Source of the DNA: Candidatus Buchananbacteria bacterium CG10_big_fil_rev_8_21_14_0_10_33_19
GTDB taxonomy: Bacteria; Patescibacteria; ABY1; 2-01-FULL-39-33
Reading direction: 5' to 3'
Length of the DNA stretch: 64,000 nucleotides
Assembly: GCA_002773855.1 (NCBI GenBank)
Contig: PEZY01000005.1
Location: 225,809-289,808 of the forward strand
In this document: positions 25,548-34,378 of the stretch, one piece after another
How the letters are laid out: the number at the start of each line of letters is the position of its first letter
Position numbering within the stretch: position 1 is the first letter of the stretch
Notes under the pieces: generated by a model
Database searches by the model: none
What the model saw: the letters and a program-made list of their open reading frames with translations, nothing else
Told to the model about the DNA's origin: nothing
Made by a program: the position numbers and the translations under genes

Positions 25548-26969
25548 CTATTTGCCTAAACTTGATTTCAAGTTAGCAAAACACTCTTCCTTTGTCAATA
25601 ACTCTTGCTTTCTGGCGTTCATATCCTTTAACTGTATTTTACCACTAGCCATTTCTTCTGGTCCAATTATTACCACAAACGGAATACTCTTTTTGGCCGC
25701 ATAAGAAAATTGAGCTCTAAATGTATAATCATCACCCAAATAAAGTTCGGTATTATAACCATTCTGTTGCAACTCTTGAACCATATCCATAGAATATTTT
25801 TGTAATTCTGGATCAAAGATAGTAACCAAAACATCGGTAACAGAATCTCGTTTATCTATTAGACCTAACTTTTGCAAAGCCACAATTAATCTATCAATGC
25901 CAACAGAAGCACCAACTCCGGCTATATTGCTACCAGCAATAAATCTATTAGTTAAGCCATCAAAACGACCACCAGAAAAAACACTACCAATTTCTGGAAT
26001 ATCAGTTAGAGTAGTTTCAAATACTGGACCAGTATAATAATCCAAACCTCTGGCTACTGACAAATCAATTTTCCAATTTTTTTGAGGAATATTTAAATCG
26101 GTCAAAGCTTTAGAAATTTTTTGCAGTTCATATAATCCAGATTGTCCTAAGTCATCACTGTCACCAAAAAAATCTTGAAGTTTTACCAAAACATCATCTG
26201 ATGATTCAGATTTTATTTGTAAAAAGGCAATCACTTTTTCCGCTTTGTTTTCGGTCATAGCTAGAGCCGTATCATCATACTCATTAGCGGGCTGACGCAT
26301 TAATTCAGATTTAACACCAGTCAAACCAATTTTGTCTAACTTATCAATAATTCTAAATAACTCTTTTGAGTTATCCAAACAATTTACCGCTTCAGCTAGT
26401 CCATTAAGAATTTTTCGAGTATTAAATCTAATCAAGAAATTATCAATCCCCAAAGCCTTCATTGATTGATACATCACTTGAATTACTTCAATATCAGCCA
26501 AAATAGAATTGGAACCAATTATATCAAAATCAAACTGTGAAAATTCACGGTATCGACCAGCTTGTGGTCTTTCGCCTCGCCAAACTTTACCAATTTGATA
26601 ACGCTTAAACGGTTTTGGTAAATCTGGATAAGCGGCAATAACTCTGGCTAGTGGCACAGTCAGATCAAATCTTAAAGTATAGTCTTGATCCCAACTGTCA
26701 TTAGCAATTTTCTTGTCCTCGATACCTCTAACAATTCTAGCCAAAAAAATACTCTTATTAAAATTATCAGTATTACCCAATAAAACTTTTCTGTTTTCCA
26801 TACCTGGTGTTTCCAATGGCACAAAACCAAAAGATTCATAAACTTTTCTAATGGTATCAACTACTTTTTGAGTCATCAAAGCCTCAGCTGGAAGTAAATC
26901 CCTAAATCCACCAAGTAATTCTGGCTTAATAATACTATCATTATTATTTGTTGGTTTTTCACTAGACAT
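25548..26969 (-). CDS. hisS: Histidyl-tRNA synthetase
   Basis: Charges tRNA-His. Class II motif 2 is YRQ-like in FKRYQIGKVWRGERPQAGRYREFSQFDFDIIG, split over residues about 120-155; the HisA/B signatures are LSVARGLDYYTGPVFE and GGRFDGL, and the C-terminal anticodon-binding domain starts near residue 375 (VTDVLVTIFDP). 473 residues, slightly above the norm owing to a middle insertion (about 195-290). A promoter (TTGACT, 17 bp, TATAAA) leads into an 85-nt leader with an AAAGAG/CTCTTT hairpin but no T-box. Its cognate tRNA follows directly. Confidence 0.97.
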   Translation of the reverse strand: MSSEKPTNNNDSIIKPELLGGFRDLLPAEALMTQKVVDTIRKVYESFGFVPLETPGMENRKVLLGNTDNFNKSIFLARIVRGIEDKKIANDSWDQDYTLRFDLTVPLARVIAAYPDLPKPFKRYQIGKVWRGERPQAGRYREFSQFDFDIIGSNSILADIEVIQVMYQSMKALGIDNFLIRFNTRKILNGLAEAVNCLDNSKELFRIIDKLDKIGLTGVKSELMRQPANEYDDTALAMTENKAEKVIAFLQIKSESSDDVLVKLQDFFGDSDDLGQSGLYELQKISKALTDLNIPQKNWKIDLSVARGLDYYTGPVFETTLTDIPEIGSVFSGGRFDGLTNRFIAGSNIAGVGASVGIDRLIVALQKLGLIDKRDSVTDVLVTIFDPELQKYSMDMVQELQQNGYNTELYLGDDYTFRAQFSYAAKKSIPFVVIIGPEEMASGKIQLKDMNARKQELLTKEECFANLKSSLGK

Positions 26970-27103
26970 GATATGGTTTTACCTTTCAGTTAAAATTATT
27001 ACCTATTAATGTAAAGAGCTTTATGGTACACAAACTCTTTTTTGACTAAGTTCAGTATAAAATTTATAACAATAAAAACCATAATAGTCAACTAAGCACT
27101 AAA

Positions 27104-27132
27104 TTGACATATTTTTATGTGTAGTCTATATT
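27104..27132 (+). promoter_or_regulatory. Promoter of the LOG-family gene
   Basis: TTGACA (27104-27109), 17 bp, TATATT (27127-27132); the transcript would start near 27139, 142 nt before the coding start. Confidence 0.7.
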
Positions 27133-27138
27133 ATAAAA

Positions 27139-27262
27139 TATGATAACAAACAAAACTAACAAACCACACCATCACAGCCTTCTAATGCCTATTGAGAAGT
27201 TGGTTTAGTGTTATATAAAATATACTTGACCATACCCTTCTCACTTGGAAGGGTTTTTAAAT
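27139..27262 (+). promoter_or_regulatory. Structured leader with terminator-like hairpin
   Basis: After the promoter, AAACCA pairs with TGGTTT around a CTTCT/AGAAG hairpin (27161-27211). Then CCCTTC/GGAAGGG with a T-run (27234-27258) lies only 20 nt before the start codon. This terminator-before-gene layout is that of an attenuator or riboswitch; no known ligand motif or T-box is recognised. Confidence 0.5.
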
Positions 27263-27280
27263 TAAAAATATAATAAAAAA

Positions 27281-27820
27281 ATGAAAAATAGAAAACTACA
27301 AATTGGAGTCATGGGATCAGCAGCTGATTTAAAATATTCAAAAGATATAGAACAAATAGCTCTTGAGGTTGGCAGATTAATTGCTAAAAGCGGCAACATT
27401 ACAATTTATGGTGCTGAAAAAGATTATGATTCATTATCTACAGCCGCCGCCAGAGGAGCCAAAGAAGAAAATGGTATTACTGTTGGTATTACTTATGATA
27501 AAGGCAAGGAAATTTGGGACCAAGAAAATAATACTGACGTCATAATTTGCACTGGCATGGGCCGAGGTGGTGGTCGAGAATTTGTCTTAGTAAACAGTTG
27601 TGACGCCATTATTACAATCTCTGGTGGGTCTGGCACGCTAACAGAAATAGCTATTGCCTATCAAGCTAATATTCCGATTATTGCCATTACTGGTACTGAT
27701 GGCTGGAGCGACAAACTAGCCAATGAATTTTTAGACAGTCGTAAAAGAGTTTTAGTAACTGCTGCTAAAACTCCTCAAGAAGCCGTAGACACTTGTCTTG
27801 AAATATTAAACAAAAAATAA
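27281..27820 (+). CDS. LOG-family (TIGR00725-like) Rossmann protein
   Basis: A 179-residue protein of the lysine-decarboxylase-like LOG superfamily, whose studied members cleave nucleotide 5'-monophosphates or bind nucleotides. It has a Rossmann start (IGVMGSAAD), GRGGGREFVLVNSCD and the loop ISGGSGTLTEIAIAY, matching PGGxGTxxE with the catalytic Glu. Its substrate is unknown. It is single, behind a structured leader, and ends at a bidirectional terminator. Confidence 0.85.
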   Translation: MKNRKLQIGVMGSAADLKYSKDIEQIALEVGRLIAKSGNITIYGAEKDYDSLSTAAARGAKEENGITVGITYDKGKEIWDQENNTDVIICTGMGRGGGREFVLVNSCDAIITISGGSGTLTEIAIAYQANIPIIAITGTDGWSDKLANEFLDSRKRVLVTAAKTPQEAVDTCLEILNKK

Positions 27821-27837
27821 AATTTACCAAATAAAAA

Positions 27838-27876
27838 ACCTGCTTATTGCCTTCTGACAACAAGCAGGTATTATTT
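27838..27876. terminator. Bidirectional terminator
   Basis: ACCTGCTT/AAGCAGGT stem with A-run upstream and T-run downstream, between convergent genes. Confidence 0.75.
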
Positions 27877-27883
27877 TTGTGGA

Positions 27884-28897
27884 TTAATTAATTTCATGAC
27901 ATACGCTAGCCAAATAATCAGTAATACAAGCATTTAGATGTGGTAATTCAGGTTGCCCAATACATATCGGGATACTGACTCGTGGATAAACACCATCTAA
28001 ATCGCCAATGGTTATACGGCGACCATTCATTTGTTCTATTGTTTTAAATATTTCTAAATCTTTTTGCAAACAAAAACGAGACAGTTCAACAGCATGCTTA
28101 TGTGGAATACTGGTCCACTCTGGCATTGGACAGAACGGATAAATATATGGCACAGAATATGAAGCATGATTGTAAGTATAAAATGGCAAATTATAACCAT
28201 TCCAAGGAACACCAATCACTCGACCGCAGTTAGAAATAAATGGAAAGAAATCATGATCTGGCATCCAGTCAATAAACTCTTCCATTCTTTCTATAACAAT
28301 TACTTCACCATCAAACTGATTCTGTAAAGCCTCAATAGCACGAGAAAATGCAAAGCCAACTACTACTGCAGCGACTTCAGCCTTACATTCCTTAAACATA
28401 CCCAGAATTTCTAACAAAGTACCACCAGTAAAAGTGCCATCTTCCATTAATATAATGGGGTTGTCACGACAGCTATTAGTAATATCTCTAATTTGCTCTT
28501 TTAAGCCGGAGTAACCGGGGCGAGGTCCCAAGCCAATAATATTTCCAGAACGATTTACTAAACGATTAATATCAATAGTTTGCCCACGCTTGAGACCGGC
28601 TATTTCCACACATGTACTGACAACTACTGCATCTTTGAGATGCTTACGATGATCCAAAGCTGTGGTCAATATTTCATCAGCCAAAGCTTCCATCGTCACT
28701 GCCCGTACATTGGCGCCAGGAAAAGAATCATTAACTATTCGAATAATACCATCTTTAATATCAGTATAAATAGCGGCATCGACATCGGGGGTTTTTAAAC
28801 CAATAGACCTAAACAACTTAACTTTTTTTGCTAAATCAAACGTTAAAATATAGGTTTTATTTTTCTTTAATTCATGACCAGGCTCACCATTTTTCAT
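27884..28897 (-). CDS. Phosphoribosyltransferase-fold protein, orphan
   Basis: The segment IILMEDGTFTGGTLLEIL (about 150-167) is the PRPP-binding loop of type I phosphoribosyltransferases (two acidic residues followed by a Thr/Gly loop); the core strand VAAVVVGFAFSRAIEAL follows. Outside the loop I see no resemblance to a named transferase. The C-terminal half is rich in aromatic residues and contains FPFISNCGRVIGVPWNGYN. At 337 residues it is longer than salvage enzymes. Strong SD (CAGGAG 8 nt before ATG), own promoter region and terminator. The substrate cannot be told. Confidence 0.7.
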   Translation of the reverse strand: MKNGEPGHELKKNKTYILTFDLAKKVKLFRSIGLKTPDVDAAIYTDIKDGIIRIVNDSFPGANVRAVTMEALADEILTTALDHRKHLKDAVVVSTCVEIAGLKRGQTIDINRLVNRSGNIIGLGPRPGYSGLKEQIRDITNSCRDNPIILMEDGTFTGGTLLEILGMFKECKAEVAAVVVGFAFSRAIEALQNQFDGEVIVIERMEEFIDWMPDHDFFPFISNCGRVIGVPWNGYNLPFYTYNHASYSVPYIYPFCPMPEWTSIPHKHAVELSRFCLQKDLEIFKTIEQMNGRRITIGDLDGVYPRVSIPICIGQPELPHLNACITDYLASVCHEIN

Positions 28898-29018
28898 TAG
28901 ATTGTCTCCTGTTGGGTTGAGTTATAAAAAACTAATATAGATTATAAATGCACTAACTTGCCTAAATATTATAATAATAGTGATTTTAAGTCAAATCAAA
29001 ATATAACCAATAAAATAC

Positions 29019-29047
29019 TTGACATTTTTTAGTCAATATGCTAAAGT
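29019..29047 (+). promoter_or_regulatory. rpsA promoter
   Basis: TTGACA (29019-29024), 17 bp, TAAAGT (29042-29047). The transcript would begin near 29054 with a leader of about 257 nt. Confidence 0.7.
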
Positions 29048-29053
29048 TTTTAC

Positions 29054-29310
29054 AGCTAAATAACAACCTGCACAGCTAAGAGGTCTGTTGCTAAATACGC
29101 TTTTGAAGCTAAATTTATCAGATTTTAAGGCAGATTTTCTTAACAAATTTTGAGGCCTAGCGACCAAGCTAAGATGAAAAATTTTTAAGAAAATATGGCC
29201 AAAATATGAAAATTATAGCCAAAATGGTATTTAATAATAGACCTCTATAATAATTAATAAAAAGCAGGACTTCTGGCCAATAGCGCCAGCGGTTAACACA
29301 TCTAAAAACA
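29054..29310 (+). promoter_or_regulatory. Long rpsA 5' leader
   Basis: A 257-nt untranslated stretch. It holds five copies of GCTAA (29055, 29075, 29090, 29108, 29168), an 8-bp inverted repeat AGAGGTCT/AGACCTCT (29079-29086 with 29239-29246) that could fold most of the leader into one domain, and a CTGGC/GCCAG hairpin near 29273-29290. There is no SD. S1 protein represses its own mRNA in some bacteria, so a feedback site is plausible but not shown. Confidence 0.45.
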
Positions 29311-30546
29311 ATGACTACTGAAGTTAAACAAGACTCAGAATTTAAGAAGCTGCTTGAAGACAAGCAGTATTTTAATTTGCCAAAAGTTGGTGACCTAGTA
29401 AAAGGTACTATTATCTCTGCTAGTAAAAATGAAGTTCATATTGATATGGGCGGTACTTTTACCGGACTAGTTCGTGGTAAAGAATGTTATAGTGAATCAG
29501 AAGAATATCGTAACCTAAAACCAGGTGATGAAGTTGAAGCCACTGTTTTAGAACCAGAAAATGAAAACGGTGAAATCGAACTTTCATTTAGATACGCTGG
29601 CCGACAGAAGGCTTGGAAAATTATTAAAGATGTTGAGGAAGACAATAAAATCACCGAAGCTATCATTACTGATGCTAATAAGGGTGGTTTAATGATCAAG
29701 GTTGGGAGCACTATGGGCTTCTTACCAGTTTCTCAATTATCACCAGAACATTATCCTCGAGTTCCGGGTGGTGATAAAAATAGAATTTTAGAAATTCTAA
29801 AAAGCTACATTGGCCAAAAATTTGAAGTTAAAATTATTGACACTGATGAAAGTGAAGATAAATTAATTGTTTCTGAAAAGGGCGCTTGGGAAGAAACCCA
29901 AAAAGATGTAATCAACAGATATAAAGTAGGTCAAATTGTTGAAGGTGTGGTAACTGCCGTTACTGATTTTGGTATCTTTGTCGAGTTTGATAAATTAGAA
30001 GGTTTAATTCATATTTCCGAAATCGCTTGGAAGAGAATTGATAATCCATCTGATTTTGTAAAAGTTGGCGAACATATTAAAGCCGAAATCATTGGTATTG
30101 AAAATTCAAAAATCTTCCTATCAATGAAGAAATTACAAAAAGATCCTTGGGAAGGTATTGAAAAACGCTACCAGATCGGCGAAAAAGTTAAAGGTAAAGT
30201 TTTAAAAGCTAATCCTTTTGGCTTATTTGTAGAGTTAGATGAAGATATCCATGGTTTGGCTCATATTTCTCAATTAAGCAACAAACCAATTAGCAATATC
30301 GAAGAAATTGCTAAAACTGGTGATACTGTAGAATTATATGTAGTTTCTATGGATGCAAAAAATCACCGCTTAGGCTTAAGCTTGCTAAAACCAGAACCAA
30401 AAAAGAAAGAAGAAGCAACTAGTGAAGAAAAAACTAGTGACAAAAAAACTGATAAGGCAGACGGGGCTGAAGACAAAAAAGAAAAACCAGCCAAAAAAGT
30501 TAAGGCAAAAGAAACAGCTAAAGAAGAAGCAGAAAAAACTGAATAA
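29311..30546 (+). CDS. rpsA: Ribosomal protein S1 (four S1 domains)
   Basis: S1 binds mRNA on the 30S subunit. Four S1/OB repeats can be seen at residues of about 23-95, 105-180, 197-265 and 282-352 (for example GDLVKGTIISASKNEVHIDM, GQIVEGVVTAVTDFGIFVEF, GEKVKGKVLKANPFGLFVEL). The last 50 residues are a Lys/Glu-rich disordered tail. Four domains are fewer than the six of proteobacteria and similar to Gram-positive forms. The gene has no SD of its own and a long structured leader. Confidence 0.93.
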   Translation: MTTEVKQDSEFKKLLEDKQYFNLPKVGDLVKGTIISASKNEVHIDMGGTFTGLVRGKECYSESEEYRNLKPGDEVEATVLEPENENGEIELSFRYAGRQKAWKIIKDVEEDNKITEAIITDANKGGLMIKVGSTMGFLPVSQLSPEHYPRVPGGDKNRILEILKSYIGQKFEVKIIDTDESEDKLIVSEKGAWEETQKDVINRYKVGQIVEGVVTAVTDFGIFVEFDKLEGLIHISEIAWKRIDNPSDFVKVGEHIKAEIIGIENSKIFLSMKKLQKDPWEGIEKRYQIGEKVKGKVLKANPFGLFVELDEDIHGLAHISQLSNKPISNIEEIAKTGDTVELYVVSMDAKNHRLGLSLLKPEPKKKEEATSEEKTSDKKTDKADGAEDKKEKPAKKVKAKETAKEEAEKTE

Positions 30547-30613
30547 CTTCTAAATCTGTAATCAAAAAAATAAAACCCCAATTAACTTTGGGGTTTTATT
30601 GTTGAAATAATTA

Positions 30614-31219
30614 TTATTTTGATTTAATCATTTTAAATGATTGGTAGCCATAACTAATCAAACTTATTAAACCAGTAAAAATTCCTAAGTACAAAAACAT
30701 CAACGACAACTGCAACCAAATTAGTGAATTAGAAACCACATAACAAAAAACAAACAGCACACCAATAACCTGAAAAACCATTTTACTTTTACCGGTCCAA
30801 TTAGACGCTGGGACTTTTATTTTGTGACTAGCCACTATTAAAATTACACTTTCCATCAAAATTAATATATCTATAATAATTACTACAACCAAAATTGGAT
30901 AGTAAGGATAATAAAATAATAAAAATAAAATTGATAAAATTATTAATAACTTATCAGCCAAAGGATCCAACATAGTACCGTAGTCTGATATCTGTTTTCT
31001 TTTTCTAGCTAGTGATCCATCAATGCTATCGGCTAAAGCAGCAATGCCAAAAAAAGTTAACGCCACAAAAAAATGCTGAGTAGCCAAAAAATACAAAACA
31101 AACGGAATTAATAGCAATCTCAGAAAAGTAAAATAATTTGGTGTAATCGTCTTTGGTATAAAACCAAACAAAAATCGATTCCAAAAATCATCAATTAAAT
31201 TTTTAAGCAGGTTTGACAT
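30614..31219 (-). CDS. pgsA: CDP-alcohol phosphatidyltransferase (phosphatidylglycerophosphate synthase-like)
   Basis: Integral membrane enzyme joining CDP-diacylglycerol to an alcohol, here probably glycerol-3-phosphate. The catalytic motif D-x2-DG-x2-AR-x8-G-x3-D-x3-D is complete in DSIDGSLARKRKQISDYG followed by TMLDPLAD. Five to six membrane segments. Start at 31219 (MSNLLKN) preferred because the upstream TTG adds nothing family-like. Alcohol specificity is not certain. Confidence 0.88.
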   Translation of the reverse strand: MSNLLKNLIDDFWNRFLFGFIPKTITPNYFTFLRLLLIPFVLYFLATQHFFVALTFFGIAALADSIDGSLARKRKQISDYGTMLDPLADKLLIILSILFLLFYYPYYPILVVVIIIDILILMESVILIVASHKIKVPASNWTGKSKMVFQVIGVLFVFCYVVSNSLIWLQLSLMFLYLGIFTGLISLISYGYQSFKMIKSK

Positions 31220-31288
31220 TTTGACCAAAAATAATTAATATATTAACTGTAGCTTACATATATTATAATAAAAAATTACATATTTGTC

Positions 31289-33103
31289 ATGAAAAAAATA
31301 ACCAAACAATTCTTAATAGCTTTTCTAGTATTTTTGATCTTTGCTAGTATTTTGAGTTTTATTACTTTGCCCGCCAATAAACCGGCCAATATTAATATTA
31401 CCGAGCTATTAGCTCAAATAGATGATGGCAAAATCAAATCAATTTCTGTTCGCGATAATCAATTAGACATTACTCTAAATGATGATACTAAACAGATTTT
31501 AGCCAAAGAGCCATCTGAAAGTCTAAGCACTCTATTAAGCAACTACGAAGTTGATACTAACAAATTAAAGAATATTGCCATTGATGTTAAATCCGAAAGT
31601 GGCTTCAAATTCTGGGCTTCCATTACCCTACCATTTTTAATTCCTTTAATTTTTATCTTGGGGTTTTTCTGGTTTATGATGCGCCAAGCTCAAGGAGCTA
31701 ACAACAAAGCCATGAGCTTTGGACAAAGTCGAGCTAAGGAATTTAATCCTAACAAAAAACTAAAAACTACTTTCAAAGATGTAGCTGGTGTTAAAGAAGC
31801 TAAGAAAGAATTAGTAGAAGTCGTAGAATTCTTAAAAAACCCCAAAAAATTTCTAGCCTTGGGCGCTAAAATTCCAAAAGGTGTTTTACTTTTAGGTGCT
31901 CCTGGAACTGGTAAAACTTTACTAGCCAAAGCAGTAGCTGGCGAAGCCAATGTGCCATTTTTTTCTATTTCAGGTTCAGAGTTTGTAGAAATGTTTGTTG
32001 GTGTTGGTGCTTCTCGAGTACGTGATCTATTTAGCAAAGCTAAAAAGAATTCACCTTGTATTATATTTATTGATGAAATTGATGCGGTTGGCAGACAACG
32101 TGGCGCTGGCCTTGGCGGATCGCACGACGAAAGAGAACAGACCTTAAATCAAATATTAGTAGAGATGGATGGTTTTGATGAAAGAACAAATGTAATAGTG
32201 GTAGCTGGTACCAATAGACCTGATGTATTAGATGCCGCCCTACTGAGACCAGGTCGGTTTGATCGACGTGTTACTCTAGACATGCCAGATATTAATGACC
32301 GTGAAGCAATTCTAAAAGTTCACTCTACTAATAAGCCATTTACCAAAGACGTTGATATGCGTTTAATTGCTTCTCGAACTCCTGGCTTCTCTGGAGCAGA
32401 CTTAGCCAATTTATTAAACGAATCTGCAATTCTAGCCGCTCTAGAAAATAAAAAAGAAATTAACAACGATCATATTTTAGAAAGCATCGATAAAATTATG
32501 ATCGGTCCTCAAAGAAAAAGTCATATTTTAAATGAACACGAAAAAGAAGTCACCGCTTATCATGAAGCTGGTCATGCTATTGTCGCCCACCTACTACCAA
32601 ACACTGATCCTGTCAGCAAAGTGTCTATTATCGCCAGAGGTAGTGCCGCTGGCTTTACCTTAAAATTACCACTAGAAGACAAGAAGCTTCATACTAAAAC
32701 TGAATTTCTAGAAGATATGGCAGTTATGCTCGCTGGCCAAACTGCCGAAAAAATTGTTTTCAATGAAATCACTACTGGAGCTCAAGGCGATCTAAGACAA
32801 GTCACTGCTTTAGCCAAACAACTTATTACCTCATATGGTATGAGCGAGAAAATGGGTCTTAGAACTTTTGGCAAAAAAGATGATATGGTTTTCTTGGGCA
32901 AAGATATTCATGAACAAAGAGATTATAGTGAAAAAACAGCTGAACAGATCGACGAAGAAATTCATCGCTTAACCGAAGATGCCAGAAAATTAGCCGAGAA
33001 AATTATCACTGAGAACCGAACCCAACTAGATAAAATAGTTGTAGCTCTAAAAGAAAAAGAAACCATCGAAGCTGAGGAATTTAAAGCTTTATTTGAAAAA
33101 TAA
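31289..33103 (+). CDS. ftsH: ATP-dependent zinc metalloprotease FtsH
   Basis: Membrane AAA+ protease degrading misfolded and regulatory proteins. Two N-terminal membrane segments (residues about 7-27 and 107-132) flank a short extracytoplasmic domain. Walker A GAPGTGKT is near residue 207, Walker B IIFIDEIDAVGR near 260 and the second region of homology follows (RPGRFDRR). The zinc site HEAGHA is near residue 430 with the third ligand later, in an Asp-containing GAQGDLRQ segment. 604 residues, normal. No SD; divergent from pgsA. Confidence 0.98.
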   Translation: MKKITKQFLIAFLVFLIFASILSFITLPANKPANINITELLAQIDDGKIKSISVRDNQLDITLNDDTKQILAKEPSESLSTLLSNYEVDTNKLKNIAIDVKSESGFKFWASITLPFLIPLIFILGFFWFMMRQAQGANNKAMSFGQSRAKEFNPNKKLKTTFKDVAGVKEAKKELVEVVEFLKNPKKFLALGAKIPKGVLLLGAPGTGKTLLAKAVAGEANVPFFSISGSEFVEMFVGVGASRVRDLFSKAKKNSPCIIFIDEIDAVGRQRGAGLGGSHDEREQTLNQILVEMDGFDERTNVIVVAGTNRPDVLDAALLRPGRFDRRVTLDMPDINDREAILKVHSTNKPFTKDVDMRLIASRTPGFSGADLANLLNESAILAALENKKEINNDHILESIDKIMIGPQRKSHILNEHEKEVTAYHEAGHAIVAHLLPNTDPVSKVSIIARGSAAGFTLKLPLEDKKLHTKTEFLEDMAVMLAGQTAEKIVFNEITTGAQGDLRQVTALAKQLITSYGMSEKMGLRTFGKKDDMVFLGKDIHEQRDYSEKTAEQIDEEIHRLTEDARKLAEKIITENRTQLDKIVVALKEKETIEAEEFKALFEK

Positions 33104-33122
33104 AAATAAATTTCACAAATTT

Positions 33123-33150
33123 AAAACTCCTCTGACGAGGAGTTTTATTA
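33123..33150 (+). terminator. ftsH terminator
   Basis: AAAACTCCTC/GAGGAGTTTT, 10-bp stem with TGAC loop, T-rich tail. Confidence 0.85.
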
Positions 33151-33238
33151 TACTTTCATAATTTTTTTAATTTATGTTATAATATAAGCAACTTATAAAT
33201 CAATTAAGAAATTAATAATTTTCTTAAAATAAAAATAT

Positions 33239-34273
33239 ATGATGGAGGAGACTAAATTTTATCGACCGATTCTAAAAAAGGCTTGGAATATCACTATAAA
33301 GTTTAAATCTTTATGGTTTTTAGGTTTTTTTGCCGCTTTAGTTGGTAGTGGTGGTGAATTTGAATTATTATCGAGAATACTGTTTAATCCAACTGCTAGT
33401 AAAAATTTTATCAGTGAATCTTTTAATGGTTTCAAAGCCGGCATCCAAAATAATCTACCAATTGATGGTAATTTATGGTCAAACCTTTGGTCTGTTATCA
33501 CTGGCGCCCCAATTAATATTATCTCGGCAATTTTAGTTTTAATTGTCGCTATTATCATATCTCTATTTATAATTTGGCTAATTACTGTATCACAAGTTGG
33601 TTTGATTAAAAACGCAGACTTAGCTACCAAAAACAAAAAATCCACTATCAATAGTGGTATTGATGCCGGTGTCGAAAACTTTTGGCCAATTTTTACAGTT
33701 AATTTAGTCTATAAATTAATCTTGTTAATTATTTTTGTACTACTAGGCAAAGAGATATTATTACTTATAGCTATGGGGATTGTTGGCACCGTCTTACACA
33801 TATTTTTATTGGTATTATTTTCTATTATTACAGTAATTATTTCATTTATTATTAGATATCAAATACTTTATATTATTCTCAAAAAAGAAAAAGCCATACC
33901 AGCCCTTAAATCTGCTTGGCAATTATTTATTACCAATTGGCTACTATCACTAGAAATGGCTTTTATTGTCTTTATTGTTTATATGATTGTTATCTATCTA
34001 TCCACTTTTATTACTGCCGTATTACTAGCCATTCCAATAGTCTTTGTAACCTACTCTACTCAAATACCAATCTTAGTTTTAATCGCCCTAGTTTTAACAT
34101 CTGTTTTCGTAATTATAACTATTACCATACTAATCACTTCCTTACTTAGTGTCTTTCAATGGTCAGCTTGGATAATATTATTCAATCAAATGACAACTGG
34201 CGAAGTTCTAAGCAAAATAGCACAGCTTTCCAATAAGTCACCAAATATTTCCAATATTTTTAACAAAAAATAA
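33239..34273 (+). CDS. Multi-spanning membrane protein of unknown function
   Basis: A 344-residue protein with about seven hydrophobic segments (around 25-40, 95-120, 150-175, 180-205, 235-262, 265-285 and 288-310). The N-terminal pattern FYRPILKKAWNITIKFKSLW followed by FLGFF is typical of CPR membrane proteins annotated as glycerophosphoryl-diester-phosphodiesterase membrane-domain-like, but no catalytic domain is present. An alternative ATG is the second codon. Possibly a membrane organiser; function unknown. Confidence 0.8.
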   Translation: MMEETKFYRPILKKAWNITIKFKSLWFLGFFAALVGSGGEFELLSRILFNPTASKNFISESFNGFKAGIQNNLPIDGNLWSNLWSVITGAPINIISAILVLIVAIIISLFIIWLITVSQVGLIKNADLATKNKKSTINSGIDAGVENFWPIFTVNLVYKLILLIIFVLLGKEILLLIAMGIVGTVLHIFLLVLFSIITVIISFIIRYQILYIILKKEKAIPALKSAWQLFITNWLLSLEMAFIVFIVYMIVIYLSTFITAVLLAIPIVFVTYSTQIPILVLIALVLTSVFVIITITILITSLLSVFQWSAWIILFNQMTTGEVLSKIAQLSNKSPNISNIFNKK

Positions 34274-34283
34274 GACTCAACTA

Positions 34284-34311
34284 AAAACCGCCCGAATAGG
34301 GCGGTTTTATT
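34284..34311 (+). terminator. Terminator of the membrane protein gene
   Basis: AAAACCGCCC/GGGCGGTTTT perfect stem with GAATA loop and T-rich tail. Confidence 0.85.
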
Positions 34312-34378
34312 ATTGGTCAACTTGTAATAATAAGCCAAAAAACTTATAATTAACCTATATAAATAACTATTTACGGCT

